A stretch of DNA of 64,000 nucleotides, taken from assembly GCA_947504115.1 (NCBI GenBank), contig CANNGH010000010.1:1-64000 (forward strand), written 5' to 3'. The notes under the pieces were generated by a model. It did not search any database. It saw only the letters and a program-made list of their open reading frames with translations, and was not told the origin of the DNA. Positions 38,312 through 47,105 of the stretch are shown here, one piece after another (the stretch's first letter is position 1; the number at the start of each line of letters is the position of its first letter). This DNA comes from an uncultured Sedimentitalea sp. (GTDB lineage Bacteria; Pseudomonadota; Alphaproteobacteria; Rhodobacterales; Rhodobacteraceae). A program made the translations under genes and the position numbers.

Positions 38312-39154
38312 ATGAAGATCATCCGCACAAAGACCGACCTGCGCTCTCTGACCACCCTTTGGCGCGACCGGGGTGAAAGCATCGGCGTGGTGCCGACGAT
38401 GGGCGCGCTCCATGCCGGGCATCTGAGCCTTGTAAAGGCCGCCGCGGCGGAAACCGACCGGGTGATCGTCACCCTGTTCGTCAATCCGCGCCAGTTCGAC
38501 AATCCCGACGATCTGGCGAAATATCCCCGCACCGAGGAGTCCGACGCCGAAAAGCTGGCGCCGTTCGATATCGACGTGCTCTATGTGCCCGACCCCGATC
38601 AGATCTATCCCGACGGGTTCGCCACCACGGTGTCGGTCGCCGGTATCAGCGAGGTGTTGTGCGGCGCCGCGCGGCCCGGCCATTTCGACGGCGTGGCGAC
38701 GGTGGTAACGAAACTGCTGCTCCAGACCGATGCCGACAGGGCCTATTTCGGCGAAAAGGATTTCCAGCAGGTGCAGGTGGTCAGCCGGCTTGTCCGCGAT
38801 CTGGATCTCGCATGCGAGATCGTTCCCCGCCCCACCGTGCGCGAAACCGACGGGCTGGCGCTGTCGTCGCGCAATCTCAGGCTGGGCGAACAGGCCCGGC
38901 AAACCGCGCCGATCCTGCATCGGATCATGGCGCAGACCGTGCTGGCGATATGGCGCGGCGAACGGCACGCTCTGGACACCGCCACCACCGCCCTGCGCGA
39001 GGCCGGGTTCGGCCCGATCGACTATTTCGAACTGCGCCACGACGACGACCTGTCGCTGGCGCACCGGCCCGACCGCCCCGCCCGGCTTTATGCGGCGGCG
39101 TGGCTGGACGGGGTGCGGTTGATCGACAACCTTGCCGTGCCGCCCCTGGCGTGA
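38312..39154 (+). CDS. panC: Pantothenate synthetase
   Basis: A 280-residue PanC, joining pantoate and beta-alanine with ATP to make pantothenate for coenzyme A. The ATP-binding HxGH-type motif is PTMGALHAGHLSLV; FVNPRQFD, YPRT, GAARPGHFDGVATVV, YFGEKDFQQ and the KMSKS-like LSSRN motif are all present, so it should be active. The usual partner panB is not in the window. The start at 38312 is the only one preserving the full N-terminal strand. Confidence 0.95.
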   Translation: MKIIRTKTDLRSLTTLWRDRGESIGVVPTMGALHAGHLSLVKAAAAETDRVIVTLFVNPRQFDNPDDLAKYPRTEESDAEKLAPFDIDVLYVPDPDQIYPDGFATTVSVAGISEVLCGAARPGHFDGVATVVTKLLLQTDADRAYFGEKDFQQVQVVSRLVRDLDLACEIVPRPTVRETDGLALSSRNLRLGEQARQTAPILHRIMAQTVLAIWRGERHALDTATTALREAGFGPIDYFELRHDDDLSLAHRPDRPARLYAAAWLDGVRLIDNLAVPPLA

Positions 39155-39167
39155 GCGGCCGTCCTTG

Positions 39168-39416
39168 ATGCAGACCTACCTTGAAAAACGCGACATCGCC
39201 CGGAATCAGGCGCGGTTCTATCGCATGATGGTCCTGCCCGACCTGTTCGGCGACTGGACGCTTTATCGCGAATGGGGCCGCATCGGGCAAGGCGGGCGGG
39301 TGCGGATGGACCGGTTCGCCAGCGAGGATCAGGCCATCGCCGCGCTGCTGGGACTGGAGGCCGCCAAACGCCGACGCGGCTATTGGGTGCAGCCACGGCA
39401 ACTGGACATGTTGTGA
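39168..39416 (+). CDS. Stand-alone WGR domain protein
   Basis: An 82-residue protein consisting of a WGR domain: FYRMMVLPDLFGDWTLYREWGRIG followed (after a short break) by GRVRMDRFASEDQAIAALL. WGR domains bind nucleic acid in PARP and other DNA-damage proteins; single-domain bacterial versions have no defined role. The ATG at 39168 is chosen over 39132 because the protein-like sequence begins there. It follows panC by 13 nt and may be cotranscribed. Confidence 0.75.
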   Translation: MQTYLEKRDIARNQARFYRMMVLPDLFGDWTLYREWGRIGQGGRVRMDRFASEDQAIAALLGLEAAKRRRGYWVQPRQLDML

Positions 39417-39437
39417 GCGGCCACGCACGCCACCGTC

Positions 39438-39734
39438 TCAGAACCCCGAGAACACCATGTCGAGCGCGCCGCGAATTTCGTAATCCCGCGCCGTCAGATC
39501 GGCCACCGGTGCGCCCCGGACCAGAGCGGCGGGAACGGCGGCCAGTTCGGCGGTGTGCAGCGCATGGGGTGTCTCGCCGATCTCCAGGATCGGTTCCAGC
39601 CGGGTCAGCGGGCGGGGGCCGTCGGCGAGCGGGATCAGCGGCGCGACCACGCGCGTTCCGGTGTCGATCAGGTCCGATTGCAGATCCAGCGCCAGCATCC
39701 CGCCGGGCAGCCGGTAAACGTGGAATTGCGCCAT
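39438..39734 (-). CDS. ccdB: CcdB-type toxin
   Basis: A 98-residue protein of the CcdB family (MAQFHVYRLPGG, LDLQSDLIDTGTRVVAPLI, and C-terminal ALDMVFSGF), matching the family's usual length. CcdB poisons DNA gyrase; the C-terminal Gly-Phe end resembles the toxin's gyrase-contacting end. It overlaps the antitoxin gene by one nucleotide (TGATG), the usual coupling. Confidence 0.85.
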   Translation of the reverse strand: MAQFHVYRLPGGMLALDLQSDLIDTGTRVVAPLIPLADGPRPLTRLEPILEIGETPHALHTAELAAVPAALVRGAPVADLTARDYEIRGALDMVFSGF

Positions 39735-39979
39735 CAGCCGGTTTTCAAGACCTGAAAGCCGGCCAGCGGCGGGCCGTTCGCCTCGATCCAGGCGTGGCGT
39801 TCGGCGATGGCGCGGGCGTTTTCCTCGGCCCAGGCGCGGGCCTCGGCGGCGCGCACGGCTTGCGCCAGCGCGGCCTCGCTGATGGCCGAGACGTTCAGAT
39901 CCATGTCGCGCGCAGCCGACAGGACATGCGCGTCAACGGTGATGTTGGTGCGGCGTTTTCCCGATGCGTGTCGTGGCAT
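39734..39979 (-). CDS. ccdA: CcdA-type antitoxin
   Basis: An 81-residue protein with an N-terminal ribbon-helix-helix segment (KRRTNITVDAHVLSAARD, DLNVSAISEAALAQAV) and an acidic, Trp-containing C-terminal tail (WAEENARAIAERHAWIEANG), the layout of CcdA. It should neutralise CcdB and autorepress the pair. The ATG at 39979 gives a correctly sized antitoxin; the open frame upstream is not part of it. This is a chromosomal toxin-antitoxin module between the WGR gene and minCDE. Confidence 0.85.
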   Translation of the reverse strand: MPRHASGKRRTNITVDAHVLSAARDMDLNVSAISEAALAQAVRAAEARAWAEENARAIAERHAWIEANGPPLAGFQVLKTG

Positions 39980-40221
39980 GGCGGACCCTCCTGCTGCATC
40001 CAGACTTGCACATCTTTCGTATGTATTGCAAGTGTGCCATGCGGTGTAGGGCGCGCAATGATCATGGCGAATCGCGGGCGATCCCGCCGGCACAACTTCG
40101 CCGAGAGCGAAATTGTCTTGCCGCTGGCGGTGGACCAATCCGCCGGAAAAGACTAAGCAACGGGAAAACGGCACGGACCCGAATCCGCCGCCCCGTATCG
40201 AGCAGGAGCAACAGTTCAAGC

Positions 40222-40974
40222 GTGCCAGAAGACGACGCCAAAGACAGCCGCGCAGGCGCGATGACGGCGGTCCGGCCGGTCCAGCTACGGGGCCGGTTCC
40301 TGACGGCGGTTGCCCTGCTGATCGACGGCGGACCGCCCGACCGGCCCTTTTTCGCCGCGCTTGACGCGCAATTGCGCCGCATGCCGCATTTCCTGGCCGA
40401 TGCCCCGCTGATCATCGACCTTGAAAAGGCGCCCGACCTGGAACGCGCCGAGGATCTGCGCCGCCTGCGGGACGAATTGCAGCAGCGCAAGCTGGCGCCC
40501 TTCGCGGTGCAGAACGCCACCTCCGCGCAGATCGCAGCCGCCGCCGATGCCGGGCTGATTTCCGTGATCGCCGGCCATGACGCGCCGCAACGCCCCACGC
40601 GGCGCGAAAACACGTCGCGCGCCGCCGCGCCTGCGCGACCGCAGGTGGTGAACCGGATCGTGACGACGCCGGTGCGCTCGGGCCAGTCCATCGTCGCGGA
40701 ACACGGCGATCTGGTGGTCATCGGGCACGTCGCCTCGGGGGCCGAGCTGATCGCGGGCGGCAATATCCACGTTTACGGCACCATGCGCGGACGGGCGATG
40801 GCGGGCGTTCACGGCGACGAGAACGCGCGGATCTTCTGCCAGTCGCTCGACGCCGAACTTCTGGCCATAGCCGGCCTTTACCGGACCAGTGAGAACCTGG
40901 AGCACGAGGTCCGGAAACGCAGCGTGCACATCTTCCTTCAGGATCAACGGCTTTGCGTGGAGACACTCGCATGA
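40222..40974 (+). CDS. minC: Septum site-determining protein MinC
   Basis: A 250-residue division inhibitor that destabilises FtsZ polymers away from midcell. The N-terminal domain starts at QLRGRFLTAVALLIDG. The C-terminal beta-helix domain is clear: VRSGQSIVAEHGDLVVIG, GAELIAGGNIHVYGTMRGRAMAG. Start choice: GTG at 40222 follows a GGAGCA site; ATG at 40261 would shorten it to 237 residues. It overlaps minD by 4 nt, giving the order minC-minD-minE. Confidence 0.9.
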   Translation: MPEDDAKDSRAGAMTAVRPVQLRGRFLTAVALLIDGGPPDRPFFAALDAQLRRMPHFLADAPLIIDLEKAPDLERAEDLRRLRDELQQRKLAPFAVQNATSAQIAAAADAGLISVIAGHDAPQRPTRRENTSRAAAPARPQVVNRIVTTPVRSGQSIVAEHGDLVVIGHVASGAELIAGGNIHVYGTMRGRAMAGVHGDENARIFCQSLDAELLAIAGLYRTSENLEHEVRKRSVHIFLQDQRLCVETLA

Positions 40975-41822
40975 CATCGCAAATGAAACAGGAACCGCCG
41001 GTGCAAAGCAAGGTCATCGTCATAACCTCGGGCAAGGGCGGCGTGGGCAAGACCACGTCCGCCGCCGCCATCAGCGCCGGACTGGCCCAACGGGGCTACA
41101 AGACCGTGGTGATCGATTTCGACGTCGGCCTGCGCAACCTCGACATGATCATGGGCTGCGAACGCCGCGTGGTGTTCGACTTCATCAACGTGATCCAGGG
41201 CGATGCGCGGCTGAAACAGGCGCTGATCAAGGACAAGCGGCTGGAGAACCTCTCGATCCTGCCCACCTCGCAGACCCGCGACAAGGATGCCCTGACCAAG
41301 GAGGGCGTCGAGAAGGTCCTGAACGAACTGCGCGAGGAATTCGACTATATCGTCTGCGACAGTCCCGCCGGGATCGAGCGCGGCGCGCAACTGGCGATGT
41401 ATTTCGCCGACGAGGCCGTGGTGGTCACCAACCCCGAGGTCTCGTCGGTGCGCGACAGCGACCGCGTCCTGGGCCTGCTGAGCAGCAAGACCGCGCGCGC
41501 CGAAAACGCCGATGCCGAGCCGATCAAGGCGCAGGCGCTGCTGACGCGCTATGACAACCAGCGCATCGCCTCGGGCGAGATGATGACCGTCGACGACGTG
41601 CTGGAAATCCTGGCGGTGCCGCTGCTGGGCGTCATCCCCGAAAGCACCGCGATCCTGCGCGCCTCCAACACCGGAACGCCGGTGGTGCTGGACGAACCGT
41701 CCAACGCCAGCGCGGCCTATGCCGATGCGGTGTCGCGCCTGATCGGGGAGCAGGTTGAAATGCGCATGGAAAGCGACCGGCGCCCCAGTCTGTTCCAGCG
41801 CCTGTTCGGACGGACGGCATAA
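40971..41822 (+). CDS. minD: Septum site-determining ATPase MinD
   Basis: A 283-residue membrane-cycling ATPase. It has the deviant Walker A motif [14 protein letters not shown], switch region [24 protein letters not shown], and the C-terminal amphipathic membrane-targeting helix SLFQRLFGR. It recruits MinC to the membrane and is displaced by MinE. The start is the ATG at 40971, overlapping minC by 4 nt; minE begins 1 nt after its stop. Confidence 0.97.
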   Translation: MTSQMKQEPPVQSKVIVITSGKGGVGKTTSAAAISAGLAQRGYKTVVIDFDVGLRNLDMIMGCERRVVFDFINVIQGDARLKQALIKDKRLENLSILPTSQTRDKDALTKEGVEKVLNELREEFDYIVCDSPAGIERGAQLAMYFADEAVVVTNPEVSSVRDSDRVLGLLSSKTARAENADAEPIKAQALLTRYDNQRIASGEMMTVDDVLEILAVPLLGVIPESTAILRASNTGTPVVLDEPSNASAAYADAVSRLIGEQVEMRMESDRRPSLFQRLFGRTA

Positions 41823-41823
41823 G

Positions 41824-42090
41824 ATGTTCGGTTTTTCCCTTCGCCCCCGCAAGACAGCCCCGAAATCGGCGCAGACGGCCCGTGACCGTTTGCAGATCCT
41901 GCTGGCCCATGAACGCAGCAGCGGTTCTGGCCCGGATTGCCTGCCGGAACTGCAACGCGACATTCTGGCCGCGATCAAGCGTCACATGAAGATCGACACC
42001 GACGCCGTCGATATCCGGATGGATCGCGGCGACGAGCTGTCCAGTCTGGAAATCAACATCGAGTTTCCGGCGTCCCAGCCCGCGCGCTGA
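41824..42090 (+). CDS. minE: Division topological specificity factor MinE
   Basis: An 88-residue protein with the MinE layout: an N-terminal amphipathic segment MFGFSLRPR, the MinD-binding helix [14 protein letters not shown] and the dimer domain ending in [10 protein letters not shown]. It stimulates MinD ATPase to set up pole-to-pole oscillation. It is the last gene of minCDE, and a bidirectional hairpin follows. Confidence 0.95.
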   Translation: MFGFSLRPRKTAPKSAQTARDRLQILLAHERSSGSGPDCLPELQRDILAAIKRHMKIDTDAVDIRMDRGDELSSLEINIEFPASQPAR

Positions 42091-42108
42091 GGCGCGGGGC
42101 ATGTGAAA

Positions 42109-42137
42109 CGGGCGGGGGCCGCATGGCACCCCGCCCG
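42109..42137. terminator. Bidirectional terminator between minE and the DUF4168 gene
   Basis: A 9-bp perfect GC stem (42109-42117 with 42129-42137) with three further inner pairs. On the minus strand it is followed by TTTC, so it fits best as the terminator of the minus-strand gene and may also stop minCDE transcripts. Confidence 0.6.
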
Positions 42138-42145
42138 ATCAGCTA

Positions 42146-42607
42146 TCATTCCGCGTTGCCGGCCTGCATCTGCTGCAACCGCTGGGTGATGCGCTGGGTC
42201 AGTTCCTCGTCCATCGCGGCGGCCTGATCGATGGCAAGATAATCCTCGACGGTCAGGTTGTCGGTCTCCTCGATGGTCTGGCGGATCTCGGTATCGGCCT
42301 GCTGGACCAGTTCCTGCTGCTTGGCCTCGTCCTCGACACCCTGAAGCTGCGCGCCGTATTTCTGCTGGATCTCGCCGACCTTGAGCGCGGCGCTGGCGAA
42401 GGCATCGATTTGCGCGTCGTCGAAATCGGGGGTGGGCGCCGCCTCGGGGGCCTGCGTGGTCTCGGGCGCCTGGGTGGTCTCGGGGGCGGTCTGCGTGGTT
42501 TCCGGCTGCTCGGGCGCGGCGGTCTCCTGTGCGGCGACAAAGGACACGGGCGCCGCGACAAGTGCGGCGGCGAGCGTGGCGGCGGTAAACGTGCGGTACG
42601 GGATCAT
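42146..42607 (-). CDS. Exported DUF4168 protein
   Basis: A 153-residue exported protein with a signal peptide ending near SFVAAQE. An extended region with TTQAPE repeats (about 35-55) leads to a helical DUF4168 domain (DDAQIDAFASAALKVGEIQQKY, and LTQRITQRLQQ at the end). Function unknown; relatives are periplasmic proteins of proteobacteria and cyanobacteria. The gene is monocistronic and convergent with minCDE. Confidence 0.75.
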   Translation of the reverse strand: MIPYRTFTAATLAAALVAAPVSFVAAQETAAPEQPETTQTAPETTQAPETTQAPEAAPTPDFDDAQIDAFASAALKVGEIQQKYGAQLQGVEDEAKQQELVQQADTEIRQTIEETDNLTVEDYLAIDQAAAMDEELTQRITQRLQQMQAGNAE

Positions 42608-42813
42608 TGCTGAACCTTTCTGTTGACTGTCGATCCGAAGCGGGGAATCCGCGTCCGGTGACGGTCAGTTAGGGGCACCGGCCCGGCCATGCAAAACCGC
42701 AAGCGGGTTCCCGCGCCCGCGCCGCATTTGCCAAGCGCCGATCCGCCGGGCGGCGCATTTCAGCGGATTTTCATCGAAACGTTACGGAACCAAATCCGCA
42801 TGCGCTGCTGAAA

Positions 42814-43620
42814 TCACTCGTTCGGGCGCACACGGGCGGCCGACTTGTCGGCAAAGGCGGCCAGACGGGCGCGTGCGTCGGATTGGGTGTTGACCACGCC
42901 GGCGACCACGGATTCGGCATAGGCCGCATCGAGCGCCGACATGTTCTGCATGTGGCTGATCGCGGAACAGATGGCAAAGTTGGTCAGCGGCAGATTCGCG
43001 GCCGCAGCCTGCGCCAGTTCCAGCGCCTTGTCGAAACTGGAGCCCTCGACGCGATATTGCGCAAGGCCCAGGTCCACCGCCTCCTGCCCCTGATAGACGC
43101 GGCCGGTCAGCATCATGTCGATCATCCGCGCCTTGCCCACCAGATCGGCCACCCGGATCGTCGCGCCGCCGCCGGTGAACAGGCCGCGCTGCCCCTCGGG
43201 CAGGGCGAAATAGGCGCTGTCGTCGATCACGCGGATATGGGCCGAGCTGGCCAGTTCCAGTCCGCCGCCCACAACCGCGCCCTGCAGCGCGGCGATGACC
43301 GGCACGCCGCCATATTCCATCTTGTTGAACGCCTCGTGCCAGCGCAGGCAGACATGCATGAAATCCGCCGGGCTGCGATCGGCGTCGTGATGTTCGATCA
43401 GGTCCAGCCCGGCGCAGAAATGATCCCCCGCGCCCGCCAGCACCACCGCCCGCACATCGGCGCGCGGCGCGGTCGAGAAGAACGCGACCAGTTCCTCGAT
43501 CGTGTCGATGTCCAGCGCGTTGCGCTTGTGCGGCCGGTTCAGCGTCACGATCCAGACGCCATCGTCGCGCGGCTGGATCTTGAGGTTGGTGAAATGCGCG
43601 GGGTCAAGCGTGACGGGCAT
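42814..43620 (-). CDS. Enoyl-CoA hydratase/isomerase family protein
   Basis: A 268-residue crotonase-fold protein. The two oxyanion-hole segments are [12 protein letters not shown] and [18 protein letters not shown], and the catalytic Glu is expected in [10 protein letters not shown]. The C-terminal third is unlike EchA of fatty-acid oxidation, so the reaction (hydration, isomerisation or hydrolysis of an acyl-CoA) is uncertain. AAAGGA precedes the ATG at 43620. It is transcribed alone. Confidence 0.8.
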   Translation of the reverse strand: MPVTLDPAHFTNLKIQPRDDGVWIVTLNRPHKRNALDIDTIEELVAFFSTAPRADVRAVVLAGAGDHFCAGLDLIEHHDADRSPADFMHVCLRWHEAFNKMEYGGVPVIAALQGAVVGGGLELASSAHIRVIDDSAYFALPEGQRGLFTGGGATIRVADLVGKARMIDMMLTGRVYQGQEAVDLGLAQYRVEGSSFDKALELAQAAAANLPLTNFAICSAISHMQNMSALDAAYAESVVAGVVNTQSDARARLAAFADKSAARVRPNE

Positions 43621-43784
43621 GGGGCGATCCTTTCCGGGTAGCAAGGCGTGTCTGGACCCTTTGTTACGCCTCGGTGCGGAATGATCAATGGCAAGTCCAT
43701 TGTCGACGTCCCGTGGCATCCTTGTCCGGCGATGGAACCATTTTGGCGATCCCGCATTTATCCTTACTTGAAAGGACTTTCTGC

Positions 43785-44228
43785 ATGGCAATTTCCGAAA
43801 CGTCGCAACGCGCCGGCCTCATGAGCCGGAGACGGGCGCTTGCCGCTCTTACAGCAACCTCGACGCTTGCGTTGATGCCGTGGCCACGTCGGGCGTCGGC
43901 TGAAATCACCGGCAACGCCTTTCTCGAATTGTCGCGGCAGCTGACCGGCAAATCGGACCTCGGCGAACGGATGGCCGACCGTATGCTGGCGGCTTTCGAC
44001 AGCGCAGGGCGTGGCCAGGACGTTGCCGCATTGATCGATGGCGCGGACGCGCACGATCTGGCGAATGACATCGTGGCTGCATGGTATAGCGGGCTTTCGC
44101 CCGATCCCGACAGTTCACGCGTCCTTTCCTATCGCGACGCGCTGATGTGGCGTGCATTGGACTACACCAAGCCGATGGCGGTCTGTGGCGGCGCGATGGG
44201 CTATTGGGCCGATCCGCCGTCGACCTGA
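43785..44228 (+). CDS. Sugar dehydrogenase small (gamma) subunit, sorbitol-dehydrogenase family
   Basis: A 147-residue protein resembling the small subunit of FAD-dependent sugar/polyol dehydrogenases (sorbitol, glucose, gluconate types). The leader has [18 protein letters not shown], a twin-arginine signal, needed because the folded FAD subunit is co-exported with it. The body ([29 protein letters not shown]) matches the family end motif. AAAGGA precedes the ATG at 43785. The large subunit follows by 46 nt. Confidence 0.8.
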   Translation: MAISETSQRAGLMSRRRALAALTATSTLALMPWPRRASAEITGNAFLELSRQLTGKSDLGERMADRMLAAFDSAGRGQDVAALIDGADAHDLANDIVAAWYSGLSPDPDSSRVLSYRDALMWRALDYTKPMAVCGGAMGYWADPPST

Positions 44229-44274
44229 CAGTTCAGGTGTTGAATTCCAAAACGTTCCGACAGGAGAAAGCCTG

Positions 44275-45897
44275 ATGGCCAACGAGATTACCGCAGATAT
44301 CCTCATCGTCGGCACCGGCATCGCCGGCGCGATGGCGGGCGCGAAACTTGCGGAAAAAGGGCTGAGCGTCGCGTTTCTGGAAACGGGCCGCCGCATCGAT
44401 CGTTTCGACGCGGTCGAGAGGTTCTGGTCCGCTGCGGCCAAGACGCCGCCATCGCCCTATCCCAACGACGACACCGCGCCCCACCCCCTGACGATCGATC
44501 CCGAAGGCTATTATCAGCAACAGGGCCCCGAGCTGTTCCGCTCGACATACGAAAAACTCGTGGGCGGCACGACCTGGCACTGGCTGGGGACATGCCTGCG
44601 CCACGTGCCCGCCGATTTCAAACTGAAATCGCTTTATGGTCACGGCGTGGACTGGCCCTATGACTATGACGAACTGGAGCCGTTCTATCTGGAGGCCGAA
44701 AAGGAAATCGGCGTTGCCGGGAACAGTGCCGAGGATCTGGGCTCGCCGCGATCGGGCGACTATCCCATGCCGATGATTCCGGTCACCTACATGGACCGGT
44801 ATTTCAACACGCGCCTCGAAGGCAGTTCCTTCATCGCCCGTCCCACCCCCCAGGGCCGGAACTCGACGACCCATGCCAACCGTCCGCCCTGCTGCGGCAA
44901 TGCCTCCTGCGTTCCGATCTGTCCGATCCAGGCGAAATACGACGCCACCGTTCACGTCGCCCAGGCCGAGAAAGCGGGCGCGAAGGTGCATGACCGGACC
45001 ACCGCCACGCGGCTGAACGTGGGACCGTATGGCCGCATCGCCTCGGTGGATTTCCGCCGCGCAGACGGGTCTGTCGGCACCGCGTCGGGCAAGGTCGTGG
45101 TGGTGGCCGCCCATGCGATCGAGACTCCGCGGCTTCTGCTGAACTCCGCCCAGGAGGGCGCGCCGAACGGGGTTGCCAACAGTTCCGACCAGGTCGGGCG
45201 AAACCTGATGGACCACCCGGCCACCGTCGTCTACGGCGAGACCGCCGATCCGGTCTGGCCCTATCGCGGGCCGATTTCCACGTCCGGTTTCGAGGATTTG
45301 CGCGACGGCGACTTTCGCCGCGACCGGGCGGCCTTCCGCATCCAGATCAGCAACGACGGACACAGCTGGCCCAAGGGTGCGCCCGAGAGCACGGCACAGG
45401 ATCTCGCCCGGCAGGGGTTGCGGGGTGACGAACTGGACACGACGCTGCGCGATGTGACCTCGCGGCAGGTTTCGCTCGCCTCGCTGGTCGAACAATCGCC
45501 TGATGCCGAAAACCGCATCACGCTCGATCCCGACAAGAATGATGCGAACGGCATGCCGTTGCCGCGTATTCGTTACGATTTCTCGGAGTATACCCGTGCG
45601 GGGCTGGACGCCGCGGCGGAAACGCAGAAAGAGATCCTCAAGGCGATCGGGGCCAGGAATATCGGCCAGATGTCTGAGTATCAGGGCTCCGGTCATGTGA
45701 TCGGAACGGTGCGAATGGGCAAGGAGGCCGCGAACGCGGTGGTCGACGCCGATCTGCGCAGTTTCGATCATCGCAATCTGTTCGTTCTCGGGTCGGGCAC
45801 GTTCCCCACCTCCGCGACTGCCAACCCGACACTGACGATCGCGGCGATGACCCTGCGCGCGGTGGAGCCGATCGCGAATTCCGTCAGGAGCCTGTGA
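44275..45897 (+). CDS. GMC-family FAD-dependent sugar/alcohol dehydrogenase, large subunit with Fe-S cysteines
   Basis: A 540-residue GMC oxidoreductase. FAD-binding motif ILIVGTGIAGAMAGAKL, the second FAD segment VVVVAAHAIETPRLLLNS, and the C-terminal GSGTFPTSATANPTLTIAA are clear. Cys206, Cys207, Cys212 and Cys216 (CCGNASCVPIC) reproduce the spacing of the 3Fe-4S-binding cysteines of bacterial FAD-glucose dehydrogenase. It oxidises a sugar or polyol in the periplasm and passes electrons through the cluster. The usual multiheme cytochrome subunit gene does not follow; a carbonic anhydrase does. AGGAGA precedes the ATG at 44275. Confidence 0.85.
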   Translation: MANEITADILIVGTGIAGAMAGAKLAEKGLSVAFLETGRRIDRFDAVERFWSAAAKTPPSPYPNDDTAPHPLTIDPEGYYQQQGPELFRSTYEKLVGGTTWHWLGTCLRHVPADFKLKSLYGHGVDWPYDYDELEPFYLEAEKEIGVAGNSAEDLGSPRSGDYPMPMIPVTYMDRYFNTRLEGSSFIARPTPQGRNSTTHANRPPCCGNASCVPICPIQAKYDATVHVAQAEKAGAKVHDRTTATRLNVGPYGRIASVDFRRADGSVGTASGKVVVVAAHAIETPRLLLNSAQEGAPNGVANSSDQVGRNLMDHPATVVYGETADPVWPYRGPISTSGFEDLRDGDFRRDRAAFRIQISNDGHSWPKGAPESTAQDLARQGLRGDELDTTLRDVTSRQVSLASLVEQSPDAENRITLDPDKNDANGMPLPRIRYDFSEYTRAGLDAAAETQKEILKAIGARNIGQMSEYQGSGHVIGTVRMGKEAANAVVDADLRSFDHRNLFVLGSGTFPTSATANPTLTIAAMTLRAVEPIANSVRSL

Positions 45898-46108
45898 GCG
45901 GATGCGGTCCCCGGTTTCCGTATTGGAGAGGCACGCGATATTCGGCGGACATGCGCCATGATGATCCACGATACCTCAAAGCAATTCGCGACATTTCGCT
46001 GAAAATGCGCCCAAGAACGCGCGCCATTGAAACGCAGTTTTTTTCATGGTCCCTGGTCTTTGGCCGATGTCCCGCTCGTCCAGCGCCATCAAGCGAGGAA
46101 AGAATCCG

Positions 46109-46960
46109 ATGTCAAAAAGCCTCATGCATGCTTGCCTTGCCGTCACACTCGCCGCCTCCGCTTCCTTCGCCGGATCCGACGAGGACGCGGTTTCCGACGA
46201 GGTGATCGCGGCGCAGCGCGCGGCGCTGGCGGCTGCAACCGCCGGGATGGGATATGGCCCGCAATCACCGCGCGATATCGACGCGCATGAGGGTGCGAAC
46301 CCGCGCGTCTTCGGCGCGGCCCCAGCCGTCACCGAAATGGCGCTTTGCGATATCCACCTGCACGAGAATGCCGAGCACAAGGGCGGATCGTTCACCACCT
46401 ATGCCGGGAATGGCGACGGTCATGGCTATGGTAGCGGGTTCAGATATGACGGCGACCTGACTGAAGCCGAACTGGCCCCGGTCGATAGAACGGTCGGGGA
46501 AAGCGGACATGGCGATCTGGTGCCGGGAGACACGATCGAAATCCACTTCGTGCATTCGACCGCCAAGGCGACGCTCGGCCCCAGCCTCGGCACATGCCTG
46601 AGCGATGCGATCGGCAATCCGCAGCTGCGCGTCGAGGCTGTCGTGGCCGTGCTGGTATCCGAGAATGGCGCCGATTTCGTCGATCTCGCCAAGATCCAAG
46701 AGATCGACGGCCTGAACCAGGTGCCGAACCTGTCCATCGACCTGGGCGAGCCGGTGGTTTATGCAGGTTCGACCACGGGCCCGGTCTACAATGAAGAGGG
46801 CTCGCCCTTTCAGGTGACGTGGAGCGTGCGCCCGGAGGTCGTGAAGCTCGACATCGCCTCGGTCGATGCCTGGTTGAGGGACAACCCCTTCGGCGAGGAC
46901 CACGCCCACGGCGTCCGCAACCTCGTGATCAATCCGGATCTGCTGTCCCGGATCGATTGA
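46109..46960 (+). CDS. Delta-class carbonic anhydrase-like exported protein
   Basis: A 283-residue exported protein (signal peptide ending near SASFAGSDE) that matches bacterial proteins annotated as delta-class carbonic anhydrase: [69 protein letters not shown] and [10 protein letters not shown]. The clustered His residues ([15 protein letters not shown]) are the expected zinc site. It would hydrate CO2 in the periplasm. The delta class was first described in marine algae. GAGGAAAG precedes the ATG at 46109; an upstream in-frame ATG would lengthen the leader without a better signal peptide. Confidence 0.75.
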   Translation: MSKSLMHACLAVTLAASASFAGSDEDAVSDEVIAAQRAALAAATAGMGYGPQSPRDIDAHEGANPRVFGAAPAVTEMALCDIHLHENAEHKGGSFTTYAGNGDGHGYGSGFRYDGDLTEAELAPVDRTVGESGHGDLVPGDTIEIHFVHSTAKATLGPSLGTCLSDAIGNPQLRVEAVVAVLVSENGADFVDLAKIQEIDGLNQVPNLSIDLGEPVVYAGSTTGPVYNEEGSPFQVTWSVRPEVVKLDIASVDAWLRDNPFGEDHAHGVRNLVINPDLLSRID

Positions 46961-47012
46961 TTGTCCGATCCCTCGCTCCCCGAGCGGGCGCCGGCGCGGG
47001 CAGTCGCGCGAT

Positions 47013-47038
47013 GGAACCGGCGGGGCCCGCCATCCGTT
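47013..47038 (+). promoter_or_regulatory. EcfG-type promoter of the treS gene
   Basis: GGAAC, 17 nt, CGTT: full consensus match in the short space between the carbonic anhydrase stop and treS, ending 67 nt before the chosen treS start. Confidence 0.6.
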
Positions 47039-47105
47039 TGCCCCACACGCCATGACGCCCGCAGCGGACATGGTGGGCAGAGCGCGGCCGCAAGGGGATA
47101 GGTGT

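Noticed and set aside
43734-43758. GGAAC-N16-CATT before the sugar dehydrogenase small subunit
   Set aside because: The -10 loses the GTT core, so it is not a credible EcfG promoter.
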